Shown: positions 23,663-33,036, counted from the stretch's first letter. The stretch is 64,000 nucleotides of DNA from Weissella confusa (GCA_016466735.1 JAAOED010000001.1:156748-220747); one strand, 5' to 3'. The notes: generated by a model not told the origin, from the sequence alone. Numbers and translations: made by a program.

Positions 23663-24181
23663 ATGAACGAATATATGACATGGCGTGAAGGCCTAAAGGA
23701 TGTTGAATTCCCACACTGGGAGGATTTGCCGGCATTTGATCTATACATGGATCAAGTCGTTGAATACGTGAATAACGTTTTGGCACCACTTAACATGCCA
23801 ATGGTGACGTCAACGATGATTAACAACTACGTTAAGCAAAAGGTCATCATGTCACCAATCAAGAAGAAGTACCAAGCAATGCAAATTGCGGATATCTTGA
23901 TTATTTCTTTGATGAAGCCAGTCTTTTCACTAGATGAAATCCGTGCGGCTATCGATCAAGTAACGGTTGGGGATTATCCAAAGAAGGCTTACAATGCCTT
24001 CGTGGATGCATTGGCGGCCCGTTTGCAAGGCCCTGTGCCAGTTGAATTCGACCCCGATCACTTGGACTTGCAACTCATGCGCGACGCAGCGAACGTTGTC
24101 TTCCACAAGATGGAAGCTGAAAAGTTGCTTGAGTTGATGCGTAAGCGCAACCCAATCAAGGAAGTTCCTACAACTAAGTAG
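23663..24181 (+). CDS. DUF1836 family protein
   Basis: 172 residues. The N-terminal half (PMVTSTMINNYVKQKVIMSPIKKKYQAMQIADILII) has the MerR-like winged helix typical of DUF1836. Such proteins are presumed regulators, but no member is well studied. Preceded by GGAAGGA and followed by a terminator. Confidence 0.75.
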   Translation: MNEYMTWREGLKDVEFPHWEDLPAFDLYMDQVVEYVNNVLAPLNMPMVTSTMINNYVKQKVIMSPIKKKYQAMQIADILIISLMKPVFSLDEIRAAIDQVTVGDYPKKAYNAFVDALAARLQGPVPVEFDPDHLDLQLMRDAANVVFHKMEAEKLLELMRKRNPIKEVPTTK

Positions 24182-24188
24182 TAAAATG

Positions 24189-24216
24189 AAACACGCTTAA
24201 CGGCGTGTTTTTTATT
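24189..24216 (+). terminator. Terminator after DUF1836 gene
   Basis: AAACACGC / GCGTGTTT hairpin followed by TTTATTTT. Its T tract touches the ECF promoter. Confidence 0.8.
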
Positions 24217-24217
24217 T

Positions 24218-24246
24218 TGAAACTATTTCCCTAGTTCGTGCGTCTA
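24218..24246 (+). promoter_or_regulatory. ECF sigma-type promoter, autoregulatory
   Basis: TGAAAC, a 17-base spacer, then CGTCTA. This is the pattern read by ECF sigma factors of the SigV/SigM/SigX/SigW group in Bacillus. It lies 30 bases before the start of the sigma gene, so the sigma factor probably drives its own operon. Confidence 0.78.
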
Positions 24247-24275
24247 ATTAGTGTAAGCAGATAGGAGGACGCGAC

Positions 24276-24755
24276 ATGCGTGAAGAATTAATTGCAACGC
24301 TACATGAGAATAGAGTCGCGTTGTACCGTGTGGCGCTGAGTTATGTGCACACCGAAGCTGAAGCGCTAGATACTGTGCAAACGACCGCTGAAAAAGCTTT
24401 GCGTCAGGTGAATCAAGTGCAGGAGTCACGCTATTTGAAGACGTGGCTCTTCCGCATCCTGATTAACACGGCGATTGATGCGCAACGCAAACAAGCGCGA
24501 AGGAACGAAATCGGCGATGAGTCGCTTGAATTTATGCCAGCATTAACAACGATTGCACCTGAAATGCGCTTAGCACTTAATGAAGCCGTTGCGGATTTAT
24601 CTGATAAAGAACAGGCGATTATTCGGCTACATTTCTTTGAAAATCAAACGTTTGCCGACATTGCATTGACGCTTGAATTATCAGAAAACACGGTGAAAAC
24701 GACCTATTATCGTAGCTTGAAGAAGTTAGAAGTAGCCTTGAACGGGGGAATGTAA
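24276..24755 (+). CDS. sigV: ECF sigma factor, SigV-like
   Basis: 159 residues. Region 2 (about 10-75, with the -10 reading helix ESRYLKTWLFRILINTAIDAQRK) and region 4 (about 105-155, LSDKEQAIIRLHFFENQTFADIALTLELSENTVKTTYYRSLKKL) are both present; region 1 and 3 are missing, as in ECF factors. The gene for an RsiV-like anti-sigma factor starts one base after its stop. The promoter upstream is of the ECF type. In Bacillus and enterococci SigV is activated by lysozyme. Confidence 0.88.
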   Translation: MREELIATLHENRVALYRVALSYVHTEAEALDTVQTTAEKALRQVNQVQESRYLKTWLFRILINTAIDAQRKQARRNEIGDESLEFMPALTTIAPEMRLALNEAVADLSDKEQAIIRLHFFENQTFADIALTLELSENTVKTTYYRSLKKLEVALNGGM

Positions 24756-24756
24756 G

Positions 24757-25575
24757 ATGACACTAGAAGATGTAAAAACGGCATATGATACGCAAGATGT
24801 CCCAATGGATAAGCTAACGGCCGTGATTGATCAAGCCGTTGTGAAGACGGCGCCTAAGCGTAAGCGATTGAATTGGTGGCAAACATCACTAATTGGTGTC
24901 GGGGCAGTAGCTGCAGCGTTCACGCTTGTGCTGAACACCTCATATTCCTTCGCTAGCGCAGCTGAACGCATGCCGGTTGTCCGTGATGCGGTGAAGGTGT
25001 TGCTGTTCCGTGAATACAAGCATGTTGATAAGACATCATACGCGGATATTAAAGTGCCACTGCTAACGAACTTGGGCAGTACTGAATTGGCAGATAAACT
25101 TAATGCGTCATACGCCAGTGAAGGGCGTGCTTTGTACGATGCCTTTATGAATAAGACGGCAGAGACGCCAAAGTCACTAACGCAGACGTATCAAGAAAAG
25201 GTGAATAACGACCAGTTGCTAGTGCTTGAACGCCGTCAAGAAATGTCGATGGCTGACACAGCGACCAAGTTGAGCTATACAACCATTGATAAGCAACGTG
25301 GATTGGTATTGACGTTGCCAATGTTGTTCAAGTCAAATGATTATCAAACAATTTTGCGCGACTATGTGAACAAGCAAATTGCGGCGTCAGATAAGTATGA
25401 CACGCCAGTTGAAGCAATTTCGAAGGCGCAAACCTTCTACATTAATAGCCGTGGTCAGTTGGTTTTGGTTTTCCAACGTGGTGACATTGCGGCGATGTAT
25501 GTTGGTCCGGTTGAAATGACGATTCCAACCAATCTAATTGATAGTCAATTGGTATCGCATGAATATGTAAAGTAA
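24757..25575 (+). CDS. RsiV-like anti-sigma factor (DUF3298)
   Basis: 272 residues. A cytoplasmic part (1-45) that would hold the sigma factor, one membrane helix (about 46-64), and an extracellular part that ends in a DUF3298/RsiV-like domain (TIDKQRGLVLTLPMLFKSNDYQTILRDYVNKQIAA...). In B. subtilis RsiV binds lysozyme through this domain, is then cleaved, and frees SigV. Co-translated with the sigma gene. That this protein senses lysozyme is inference from the domain. Confidence 0.82.
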   Translation: MTLEDVKTAYDTQDVPMDKLTAVIDQAVVKTAPKRKRLNWWQTSLIGVGAVAAAFTLVLNTSYSFASAAERMPVVRDAVKVLLFREYKHVDKTSYADIKVPLLTNLGSTELADKLNASYASEGRALYDAFMNKTAETPKSLTQTYQEKVNNDQLLVLERRQEMSMADTATKLSYTTIDKQRGLVLTLPMLFKSNDYQTILRDYVNKQIAASDKYDTPVEAISKAQTFYINSRGQLVLVFQRGDIAAMYVGPVEMTIPTNLIDSQLVSHEYVK

Positions 25576-25597
25576 TGTGTTCTAATTGAAATTTAAT

Positions 25598-25636
25598 AAA
25601 ACCGCTGTTTTGGGTATAAACAGCGGTTTCTTTGTG
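25598..25636 (+). terminator. Terminator of sigma/anti-sigma operon
   Basis: AAACCGCTGTTT / AAACAGCGGTTT hairpin followed by CTTTG. Confidence 0.82.
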
Positions 25637-25680
25637 TTATGCTAGTGAGATTAGTTTAGACAGTAAAGGGGGTCAACGAG

Positions 25681-26901
25681 ATGCAAGATTTCATGGCATT
25701 GGATCGCAATCTTAAGTTGCGATCATTAACGGTTTTCTTGACTGTGCTTTTGGGAAGTTCAATTGGGCCGAATGTGACCGTGTATTATGTGGAATATTTT
25801 GGTGCGTTTATCACCGGTTTCTTGCTGATTGCAGTATCGGTCGCTGGGTTTATCGCCGGCTTGTATGGTGGTCACTTGGCGGACGTGCTGGGCCGTAAGA
25901 AGACGATGTTAATTGGATCAGCGATGATTATCGGTGGGTACGCGTTGGCGATGCTGATGAATTCACCGTGGTACACCAATCCGTACATCACGTTCGTGGG
26001 ATTTTTGACAGCGTCGGTCGGGGCATCGTTTGCTGACCCCGCTGAACAGGCAATGATGATTGATTCGTCGACGCTGAAGAATCGTAAATTTGTCTTTGCG
26101 TTGATTTATTGGATTATCAATATCGGTGTGATGATTGGCGCGGCAATTGGTGGTTGGTTCTTCCGTGATTACTTGTTTGAGTTGTTGATGGGATCGATGG
26201 TTGTTGGAATTATCAATGCTTCGATTATTAATTGGGGGATGGCGGAAACGCTTGATATGGGTAACGTTAAGGCGAACTCATCCGTTTGGAGCGCCGTTAA
26301 GTCATACGCGCATGTGTTAACTGACAAGCGCTACTTGTTGTTCATGTTCGGAACGATTTTTGCCGTCGTGATTTACTCACAACCTGATTTCTACTTGGCG
26401 GCCCACTTGGCTGAATCATTCCGTGATTACACATTGTTCGGGGTGCATTTCTATGGCCAACGTATGCTGTCATTCATGTTGGTGATTAACACGGTCGTAA
26501 TCGTGTTGACGATGTCGGCCTTTAACCACATGACAAACCGCTGGCCGCTGATTCGTGGCTATGCGATTGGAACATTTATGCAGGGACTTGGTTTCGCGAT
26601 GGCATTCTTGCTGCGTGATTTCTGGCCATTGGCTTTCGCAGCCGTTGTATTCACGGTTGGTGAAATGATTAATGTGCCATCAAGTCAGACGCTACGTGCC
26701 GATATGATGAACCCAGAAAAGTTGGGTGCTTACTCAGGTGCATTTGCAGCCACGCGCCCCTTGGGAAACATTTTCGCCGGCGTGATGGTGTCAGCCTCAC
26801 ACTTCGTTGGTAATGTAGGGGCGGCTGTCATGCTGATGATTGGCGTGTTTATCGCGATTTACTCAGTTGCCACAGCAGCAAAAATGAAAGCATCATTTTA
26901 A
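25681..26901 (+). CDS. MFS transporter, DHA1-like
   Basis: 406 residues, twelve predicted helices. The loop motif between helices 2 and 3 is GGHLADVLGRKKTMLIG, typical of the major facilitator superfamily. Size and lack of long loops fit drug:proton antiporters of the 12-helix type, but the substrate is unknown. The ATG follows AAAGGGGG at eight bases. An extended -10 (TGTTATGCT) is seen near 25635-25643. Own terminator downstream. Confidence 0.82.
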   Translation: MQDFMALDRNLKLRSLTVFLTVLLGSSIGPNVTVYYVEYFGAFITGFLLIAVSVAGFIAGLYGGHLADVLGRKKTMLIGSAMIIGGYALAMLMNSPWYTNPYITFVGFLTASVGASFADPAEQAMMIDSSTLKNRKFVFALIYWIINIGVMIGAAIGGWFFRDYLFELLMGSMVVGIINASIINWGMAETLDMGNVKANSSVWSAVKSYAHVLTDKRYLLFMFGTIFAVVIYSQPDFYLAAHLAESFRDYTLFGVHFYGQRMLSFMLVINTVVIVLTMSAFNHMTNRWPLIRGYAIGTFMQGLGFAMAFLLRDFWPLAFAAVVFTVGEMINVPSSQTLRADMMNPEKLGAYSGAFAATRPLGNIFAGVMVSASHFVGNVGAAVMLMIGVFIAIYSVATAAKMKASF

Positions 26902-26919
26902 AATAGTAATTCAATTAGA

Positions 26920-26966
26920 AAAGCCTGGTTGGTGAATGTATACAGCGTTTACCAACCAGGCTTTTT
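26920..26966 (+). terminator. Terminator after the MFS gene
   Basis: AAAGCCTGGTTGGT / ACCAACCAGGCTTT with a 17-base loop, followed by TTTTT. Confidence 0.85.
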
Positions 26967-27136
26967 GCGCGTTTAAATTGGTAAAGGTCCGATGTAACCC
27001 TGTTAACAAAAATTCATTTTACATATTAGTTTATTTCTAATGTTTATGAAATGTAACGTTATGACGTTTGCTGGGTATTTGATTATTGGATAACCTTACA
27101 AAGAAAGTTTATGTTTAACCGCACATGGAGGAAGAA

Positions 27137-27850
27137 ATGCTATATATGATTGGAGTCGTTATTTACACGGTGATAGGGCGGATGGCTCATGAAATGTCTG
27201 AAAATAAACAAATTTTTGTGCTTATTTTCGGTGCAATGATGTTCTATTTAATTAGTAGAAAGTCTGAACGGAGAGTTTTTGCATCGGTTGATGTATTTTT
27301 TGATCAGTCAAAGCTATTGACGATATTGTTGGTTTTGGTCATAAGTTGGCCATTGTGGTTCAATGTTGCAATCGTTTTAATGACATACGGAAGTGGGGAT
27401 GTGTCACTATCATCAATGTTTAGATTCATTGCAAGTGCATTATATCCAGGCATGGGAGAAGAAGTAGTTGCAAGATTATCAGTAATGGTCATGGTACTCC
27501 ACAAGGTTGCCCGGTATCAATGCAGCAAGTGGTGGTTGTTTGCTTTGGGCAGCGTTCCCTTTGGGATGTGTCACTTTATTAATTTAGGGCATGAGCAGTT
27601 TAATGTAGTCATACAGCAGGTTGTTTATGCAACTGTTTTGGGAATGGTGTTCATGGTTATATATTTAATGACGCAAACTATCTGGATGGTAGCAATTATG
27701 CATACGTTAATTGACTTACGCCTTGATGAGGCAAAATTAGAGGTTGTGCATTGGTTGGACGTTGCGTTGGTTTTTGTACCGATTGTAGTAGTGTCCGTTA
27801 TGATAATGCAGAGATTGGAATTTGGGGTAAAAAATAACCCCAGCATTTGA
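27137..27850 (+). CDS. CPBP-family intramembrane metalloprotease
   Basis: 237 residues, about seven helices. All CPBP (Abi/CAAX) motifs are intact: EEVVAR (E108, E109, R113), FGMCH, and HTLID. Such proteases process prenylated proteins in eukaryotes; in lactic acid bacteria many are bacteriocin immunity proteins (PlnI/SkkI type) or surface-stress factors. The ATG at 27137 lies five bases after GGAGG; an ATG at 27125 overlaps that site. The gene is richer in A+T and in codons such as TTA and ATA than its neighbours, a sign of recent transfer. No bacteriocin gene is visible next to it. Confidence 0.8.
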   Translation: MLYMIGVVIYTVIGRMAHEMSENKQIFVLIFGAMMFYLISRKSERRVFASVDVFFDQSKLLTILLVLVISWPLWFNVAIVLMTYGSGDVSLSSMFRFIASALYPGMGEEVVARLSVMVMVLHKVARYQCSKWWLFALGSVPFGMCHFINLGHEQFNVVIQQVVYATVLGMVFMVIYLMTQTIWMVAIMHTLIDLRLDEAKLEVVHWLDVALVFVPIVVVSVMIMQRLEFGVKNNPSI

Positions 27851-27861
27851 GTTGCTGGGGT
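27829..27861 (-). terminator. Terminator of the coiled-coil protein gene
   Basis: Minus strand: ACCCCAGCA / TGCTGGGGT followed by TATTTTTT. It overlaps the 3' end of the converging CPBP gene. Confidence 0.75.
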
Positions 27862-27865
27862 AAAT

Positions 27866-28495
27866 TTAGCTTTCAGTCTTATTATCTTTGTTATCTTTGT
27901 TCTTATCGTCAACCTTGGAAGTCTTGGTGTCAGACTTTTCTGATTGGCTAGAAGCACCCTTAGCGGCATTGCTATTAGCGACAGAAATCGCATCCTTAGC
28001 GGAATCTTGCGCTGCTTTCACAGAATTGCTGGCGGCTGATCGTACTTGCGCCAACTCCGAAGTCTTCTTAGCGATGGTATTGTTTAATTCTGATACTTTA
28101 TCAGAATTTTCATCAGCTGACTTTAGTGCTCTGACATACGTTTCGCCACTCTTAGCAGCCTTGTTTAGTAGCTCAACCCCGTCGTTAGTTTCTAAAACGC
28201 GACTGTAGAGGTTAAGGGCAGAAGGCCAGTTGTTTTCTTTGATTTCTTTGTCCGCGTGTCTAAGGTAATGCAATTGCTCAAGCGCGGTGCGGTTTTCAAT
28301 TGAAACGCGTACCTTTCGAGCGGCGGTGTAGTAGATTGCAGCATCTGACCACTCGTGGGCCGCAACCGCTTCGCGAGCCGATTGCATGTTGCGTTGATAA
28401 GTTTTGTTGTCGTTGAATGCATCGACGCCCCAGTAACTAGCTACCACAGTGGCCGTTAGCGATAGTAGGGTTATGATGGTCCATTTGATTTTCAT
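27866..28495 (-). CDS. Membrane-anchored coiled-coil protein, unknown role
   Basis: 209 residues. An N-terminal helix (WTIITLLSLTATVVASYWG, about 5-24) acts as signal anchor. Residues 30-120 are helical with a TPR-like look (paired WSDAAIYYTAARK and WPSALNLYSRVLE). Residues 120-175 form a coiled coil rich in Ala, Ser and Lys, and the tail is a Lys/Asp/Asn-rich low-complexity stretch. No known family recognised. Probably exported to the cell surface. Monocistronic. Confidence 0.65.
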   Translation of the reverse strand: MKIKWTIITLLSLTATVVASYWGVDAFNDNKTYQRNMQSAREAVAAHEWSDAAIYYTAARKVRVSIENRTALEQLHYLRHADKEIKENNWPSALNLYSRVLETNDGVELLNKAAKSGETYVRALKSADENSDKVSELNNTIAKKTSELAQVRSAASNSVKAAQDSAKDAISVANSNAAKGASSQSEKSDTKTSKVDDKNKDNKDNKTES

Positions 28496-28591
28496 GAGGC
28501 CTCCTTTTTTACAGAACGCCTATCATTGTACAAGAGTATGAAAAAAGGACTAATATGAATTTTAAATCATTCGTTAGATTTTGTAGACAAC

Positions 28592-28625
28592 AAAAAAGCC
28601 GACAAGCGTAATCGCTCATCGACTT
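28592..28625 (-). terminator. Terminator of the Tyr-Gln tRNA unit
   Basis: Minus strand: AAGTCGATGAGCG-ATTA-CGCTTGTCGGCTT then TTTTG. The same hairpin design follows the plus-strand copy at 33282. Confidence 0.82.
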
Positions 28626-28632
28626 CGTTTAG

Positions 28633-28704
28633 CTGGGATAGCTGGATTCGAACCAGCGATACACGGTACCAAAAACCGATGCCTTACCACTTGGCCATAT
28701 CCCA
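28633..28704 (-). tRNA. tRNA-Gln (UUG)
   Basis: 72 bases, cloverleaf with acceptor TGGGATA/TATCCCA, anticodon loop TTTTGGT (anticodon TTG), T loop TTCGAAT and discriminator G. CCA is not encoded. Identical in sequence to the copies at 33202 and 33535. Lies eight bases after tRNA-Tyr in the same transcript. Confidence 0.97.
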
Positions 28705-28712
28705 ATAATAAA

Positions 28713-28795
28713 TGGGGGCTATAGGATTCGAACCTATGAACCCGAAGGAATGGATTTACAGTCCACCGCGTTTGACCAGACTTCGCTAAACCCCC
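28713..28795 (-). tRNA. tRNA-Tyr (GUA)
   Basis: 83 bases with the long variable arm of class II tRNAs. Acceptor GGGGGTT/AGCCCCC, anticodon GTA in GGACTGTAAATCC, T arm ATAGG-TTCGAAT-CCTAT, discriminator A. Same sequence as the copy at 33110. Confidence 0.97.
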
Positions 28796-28841
28796 ATCAT
28801 ATAAACGCCTTAGCGATTTATCACCGCCTCAACGAATATAT

Positions 28842-28870
28842 ACTATACAGAACATTTATATAGATGTCAA
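28842..28870 (-). promoter_or_regulatory. Promoter of the minus-strand tRNA pair
   Basis: Perfect TTGACA, 17-base spacer, TATAGT. The -35 box lies inside the last codons of the metallophosphoesterase gene. Confidence 0.8.
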
Positions 28871-29680
28871 CACTATTTGTTGAACTTTGTTTTTCCATGC
28901 GTCCAAGAAGTTGTCCGCGGTCCATTCTTGCAGGCGCCGACGGTTATAACCAACGCTGGTATTGTAGTATGTCACGCCATTTCGCTCACGTGGTGGCACG
29001 GTTACGTGGATGTGACCGTAGAAAACGTGCTTCACATTATCATACGATTCCAATAATTCGCCAGTTCGTGGTGAACCAAGGACACCATTGACCATGCGCC
29101 AACGTCGATCGCCAACTGGATAAATCAGCTCGTCGCCAATTGGGGCGAAGTGCGTCATGAAGATGACTTGTTTATTGGCTGCTTTTGCATCATCTAATAG
29201 AACCTTCATTTGTTGTAACCCTAAGTCCATGCGTTCTGGATCGGACATGGGTTGTTCAATGATGCGGTCATAATAGAAGCCACGACGGAACGTGGCAACT
29301 TCTTCGGGGTCGATACCTTCAGCAAATAAATAATCGTACCAGCCGTTGTGACCAATGATTCGCCAGTCCGTACCAGGAATATCAATGTACCTATTATGTA
29401 GATAATGTTCATTAACTGGTGATTCAAGTTCTTCAAATGACGTGCCACGGCCCATGTCGTGGTTACCGGCGATGAACAAAACCTTGGTTGGCCCGACGTT
29501 TTGTTGTAAATCGCTCACATATGCCATTGATTTCTTAAAATCGTTGAATAAGTCACCGGTAATTAAATAGAAATCGGGGTTAATTTCATTAATATAGTGT
29601 GATTGTTGTGCAAGAATTTGTTGATAATCCTGCTTATTGATGTCGAAGTGATTATCACTTGTGACTGCTATCTTGACCAT
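28856..29680 (-). CDS. Metallophosphoesterase
   Basis: 274 residues, cytoplasmic. Calcineurin-like fold with the metal ligands in SDNHFD (D, H), TGDLF, GNHD, a late H in MTHFAP and GHIH. Substrate unknown; members include nucleotidases, phosphodiesterases and protein phosphatases. The gene ends within the promoter of the tRNA-Tyr/tRNA-Gln unit. Not the same subfamily as the phosphoesterase at 51.9 kb. Confidence 0.85.
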   Translation of the reverse strand: MVKIAVTSDNHFDINKQDYQQILAQQSHYINEINPDFYLITGDLFNDFKKSMAYVSDLQQNVGPTKVLFIAGNHDMGRGTSFEELESPVNEHYLHNRYIDIPGTDWRIIGHNGWYDYLFAEGIDPEEVATFRRGFYYDRIIEQPMSDPERMDLGLQQMKVLLDDAKAANKQVIFMTHFAPIGDELIYPVGDRRWRMVNGVLGSPRTGELLESYDNVKHVFYGHIHVTVPPRERNGVTYYNTSVGYNRRRLQEWTADNFLDAWKNKVQQIVLTSI

Positions 29681-29879
29681 GATAATGCCTTTCTGACGCC
29701 GTTATGACAGTAATTGTACCAAATTCGCAACGCTTATTGTTGGAAAAAGTAAATTGTAATTCTTTGAACTTCTTGTGATAATGAAGAAATTCCGGTAAAC
29801 TTAATAAGTATTTTCTAATGAATAAGTTATTTTTAGTACTCTAAAAACCAAATATATAATTTGTAAGGAGCTTTTCTCA

Positions 29880-31325
29880 ATGGAATCAGAAAAGAAATTC
29901 CTGGGACAACCACGCGGTCTACAAACTTTGTTTATGACCGAAATGTGGGAGCGTTTCAGTTACTATGGTATGAAGGCCATCTTGCTTTACTACATGTGGC
30001 ACTTGATTGCCACTGGCGACCTTAATGTTACCAAGGCAACTGCCGCATCAATCATGGCCATCTACGCCTCAATGGTTTACTTGTCAGGTGTTGTTGGTGG
30101 ATTTATCGCTGACCGTTTGATGGGTCAACGTCGCACTGTCTTCTGGGGTGGTGTGTTGATCATGTTCGGACACATCGCGTTGGCTTTGCCATTCGGTGCG
30201 CCTGCGATGTTCGCCTCAATGGTCTTGATCGTGATGGGAACTGGTTTGTTGAAGCCAAACGTTTCATCATTGGTTGGATCACTTTATAAGGATGGCGACT
30301 CAGCTCGAGACGCTGGTTTCTCAATCTTCGTCTTCGGTATCAACTTGGGTTCATTTATCGCCCCATTGTTGGTTGGTTGGACGCAAGAGCAAGCCGGCTT
30401 CCACTTGGCGTTCTCATTGGCTGCCATCGGAATGTTCTTCGGTTTGATTCAATTCCACTTTGGCGGTAAGCACTTGTCAAAGGATTCATTGTACGCGCCA
30501 GATCCATTGCAACCAGAGGAAGTTAAGCCTTTGGTAACGAAGATCATCTTGGGTGTTGTTGCCTTTGCTTTGGTTATCGTGTTGATGGCCTTGATGGGCT
30601 GGACGCAATTGCAAAACTTCGTTAACTTGTTGACGATTGTCGCAATCTTGTTGCCAATCGGATACTTCACGTTGATGATTACGTCAGCTAAGGTTAACAA
30701 GGAAGAGCGTTCACGCGTTATCTCATACATTCCATTGTTCTTGGCTGCTGTATTGTTCTGGGCTATCGAAGAGCAAGGATCAATCGTTTTGGCAACGTTT
30801 GCCGCAGAACGTGTTGATACGTCTTGGTTCCCAGCTTCATGGTTCCAATCATTGAACCCATTGTTCATCATGCTTTACACACCATTCTTCGCTTGGTTGT
30901 GGGTTAAGTGGACAAAGAACCAACCTTCATCACCAATGAAGTTTGCAATTGGTTTGATGTTCGCTGGAGCATCATTCTTGTTGATGGCTTTGCCTGGTAC
31001 GTTGTTCGGAACGGCTGGTAAGGTTTCACCACTTTGGTTGGTTGGCTCATGGGCCTTGGTTATCGTTGGTGAAATGTTGATTTCTCCAGTTGGATTGTCA
31101 GTTACGACTAAGTTGGCACCTAAGGCATTTATGTCACAAATGATGTCAATGTGGTTCTTGGCTTCATCAGCTGGTTCAGCATTGAATGCCCAATTGGTAA
31201 CGTTGTACAACCCTAAGAACGAAGTGGCTTACTTCGCTTGGTTCGGAATTGCTTCAGTTGTTCTTGGTATTTTGTTGGTATTCTTAGTACCACGTATCAA
31301 GAAGCTGATGGCGGGTGTTAAATAG
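29880..31325 (+). CDS. dtpT: Di-/tripeptide:proton symporter DtpT (POT family)
   Basis: 481 residues, 14 helices. The POT signature is clear: [20 protein letters not shown] holds the ExxERFxYY motif for proton coupling. The family imports di- and tripeptides for nutrition. The ATG at 29880 follows AAGGAG. A promoter TTGTAA-17-GATAAT is seen near 29756-29784. Followed by a strong terminator. Confidence 0.93.
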   Translation: MESEKKFLGQPRGLQTLFMTEMWERFSYYGMKAILLYYMWHLIATGDLNVTKATAASIMAIYASMVYLSGVVGGFIADRLMGQRRTVFWGGVLIMFGHIALALPFGAPAMFASMVLIVMGTGLLKPNVSSLVGSLYKDGDSARDAGFSIFVFGINLGSFIAPLLVGWTQEQAGFHLAFSLAAIGMFFGLIQFHFGGKHLSKDSLYAPDPLQPEEVKPLVTKIILGVVAFALVIVLMALMGWTQLQNFVNLLTIVAILLPIGYFTLMITSAKVNKEERSRVISYIPLFLAAVLFWAIEEQGSIVLATFAAERVDTSWFPASWFQSLNPLFIMLYTPFFAWLWVKWTKNQPSSPMKFAIGLMFAGASFLLMALPGTLFGTAGKVSPLWLVGSWALVIVGEMLISPVGLSVTTKLAPKAFMSQMMSMWFLASSAGSALNAQLVTLYNPKNEVAYFAWFGIASVVLGILLVFLVPRIKKLMAGVK

Positions 31326-31334
31326 TTAATTAGA

Positions 31335-31368
31335 AGACGTCTAACTCGTTTGAGTTAGGCGTCTTTTT
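31335..31368 (+). terminator. Terminator of dtpT
   Basis: AGACGTCTAACTC-GTTT-GAGTTAGGCGTCT followed by TTTT. Confidence 0.88.
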
Positions 31369-31371
31369 GCA

Positions 31372-31400
31372 TTGGAAAAGTAAGCGAATGAGTCTATAAT
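31372..31400 (+). promoter_or_regulatory. Promoter of the DHA2 transporter gene
   Basis: TTGGAA, 17-base spacer, perfect TATAAT, 37 bases before the ATG. Confidence 0.7.
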
Positions 31401-31436
31401 CAGTTCTTGTCGAAAAAAATAGGAACGGTGAATAAA

Positions 31437-32984
31437 ATGACGGAAGAAAAGTCATACAAGAAGTGGCTCGCACTGGCAGCCATGTCTTTGGGTGTCTTCA
31501 TGGCGCTTTTGGACGTGACGGTTGTTAACGTGGCGTTGCCAACGATGGCGATTGATTTCAAAACGACATTCAACAACTTGCAATGGGTCTTGAACGCTTA
31601 CACGATTGTGTTTGCGGTTATGTTGTTGATTGTTTCAAAGTTGGGTGACATGTTTGGTCGTAAGAAGATTTTTATTGCCAGCATGTTCGTTTTCGTAATT
31701 TCCTCAGCGATTAACGGAATGGCCTCATCATTGTTGGTGTTGGACATCGGTCGTGGTGTCCAAGCCATCGGAGGATCTGGTTTGATGTCATTGGCCATGG
31801 CGCTAGTTGCATCGAACTTTGAAGGTCGCGAACGTGGTACAGCCTTGGGAATTCTAGGATCTGTTATCGGGCTTTCAACGGCATCTGGACCGCTTGTTGG
31901 TGGTTGGCTAGTCGAAGCCTTTGGTTGGCCTTCAATCTTCTATATCAACGTCCCAGTGGGAATTGTGGCGGTTATTATGACTTGGATCAATGTTAAGGAG
32001 ACACCAAGTTATGGTAAGGGTCAATCAATCGATTTCTTGGGTATGTTGTTGTCTGCTGCAGCTTTGTTCTCAGCAGTTTACGGTTTGATTCAAAAGGAAA
32101 CCAACGTCCACTGGGCTTGGACTGATATGCGCATTGCCGGCTGGTTGATTGCAGGTTTCGTGTTGGCAGTTATCTTCGTCTTGGTTGAATTGAAGGTGAA
32201 GACGCCAATGATGAACTTGAAGATGTTCAAGAGCATTAACTTCGTAGGTGCCGTTATCGTGGCCTTTACGTTGGGTGCTGGTGTTTATGCCATTAACGCT
32301 TACTTGACAGGCTTGATGCAAAACTACATGGGCTACACAGCCTTCCAAACTGGTTTGCGCCAATTGGTGATTTCAATTTGGTCACTTGTTTTGGGACCAG
32401 TGACGGGTATCTTGGGTAACAAGTACTCAAAGAAGTGGATGATGTCAGGTGCGCTATTGCTTGGTGGAATTGGGTTCTTGTTGTTGGCTAATGCCATGAC
32501 AACAAAGCTTGAATTCATCGATTTGGTACCAGCCATGATTTTGATGGGTATTACGAATGCCATCGTTAACCCAATGTTGAATACGGCTGGTCTTGAAGGT
32601 GTTGCGCCACAAGAAATGGGAATGGCAGCTGGTTTGTTGAATGTCTTCCGTCAATTCGGTGTTTCATTTGGTGTCGTTATGCTTGGTTTGACGCAAACGA
32701 ACCACTACGAAAAGTACTTGAACGCACACTTGGATTCAGTGAAGATGCCTGAAGCGGCTGCAACTGGTTTGCACAAGGCATTGGTTGAAGCTGGTCCATT
32801 CTCTGGTCACGCGGTGGCGTTTAGCGATCGCCTAGCTAACGCGCCATTTGCGCACGCGTTCCAACAAGTTGTGTTAAATGCGTACGATAAGGGGATGGCA
32901 GCTGTCGGTGTAACGGCTGCGATTACGGTCTTTATCGGTGCCGTGGGTGCTGCTGTGTTCATGCGCGAACGTAAGCACGACTAA
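31437..32984 (+). CDS. MFS multidrug transporter, DHA2 (14-helix) type
   Basis: 515 residues, 14 helices. Motif A is KLGDMFGRKKIFIAS and motif C is LGSVIGLSTASGPLVGGWLV, typical of drug:proton antiporters of the EmrB/QacA group; D in LLDVTVVNVALP (motif D1) is present. Substrates unknown. ATG at 31437 chosen because the frame's earlier TTG start would lie at the transcription start. The ribosome site AGGAA is somewhat distant. Confidence 0.88.
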   Translation: MTEEKSYKKWLALAAMSLGVFMALLDVTVVNVALPTMAIDFKTTFNNLQWVLNAYTIVFAVMLLIVSKLGDMFGRKKIFIASMFVFVISSAINGMASSLLVLDIGRGVQAIGGSGLMSLAMALVASNFEGRERGTALGILGSVIGLSTASGPLVGGWLVEAFGWPSIFYINVPVGIVAVIMTWINVKETPSYGKGQSIDFLGMLLSAAALFSAVYGLIQKETNVHWAWTDMRIAGWLIAGFVLAVIFVLVELKVKTPMMNLKMFKSINFVGAVIVAFTLGAGVYAINAYLTGLMQNYMGYTAFQTGLRQLVISIWSLVLGPVTGILGNKYSKKWMMSGALLLGGIGFLLLANAMTTKLEFIDLVPAMILMGITNAIVNPMLNTAGLEGVAPQEMGMAAGLLNVFRQFGVSFGVVMLGLTQTNHYEKYLNAHLDSVKMPEAAATGLHKALVEAGPFSGHAVAFSDRLANAPFAHAFQQVVLNAYDKGMAAVGVTAAITVFIGAVGAAVFMRERKHD

Positions 32985-33001
32985 TTAAATAAAGCTCATT
33001 A

Positions 33002-33036
33002 GGCAACATTTCTCACATAGAAATGTTGCCTTTTTT
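33002..33036 (+). terminator. Terminator after DHA2 transporter gene
   Basis: GGCAACATTTCT / AGAAATGTTGCC followed by TTTTTT. Confidence 0.9.
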
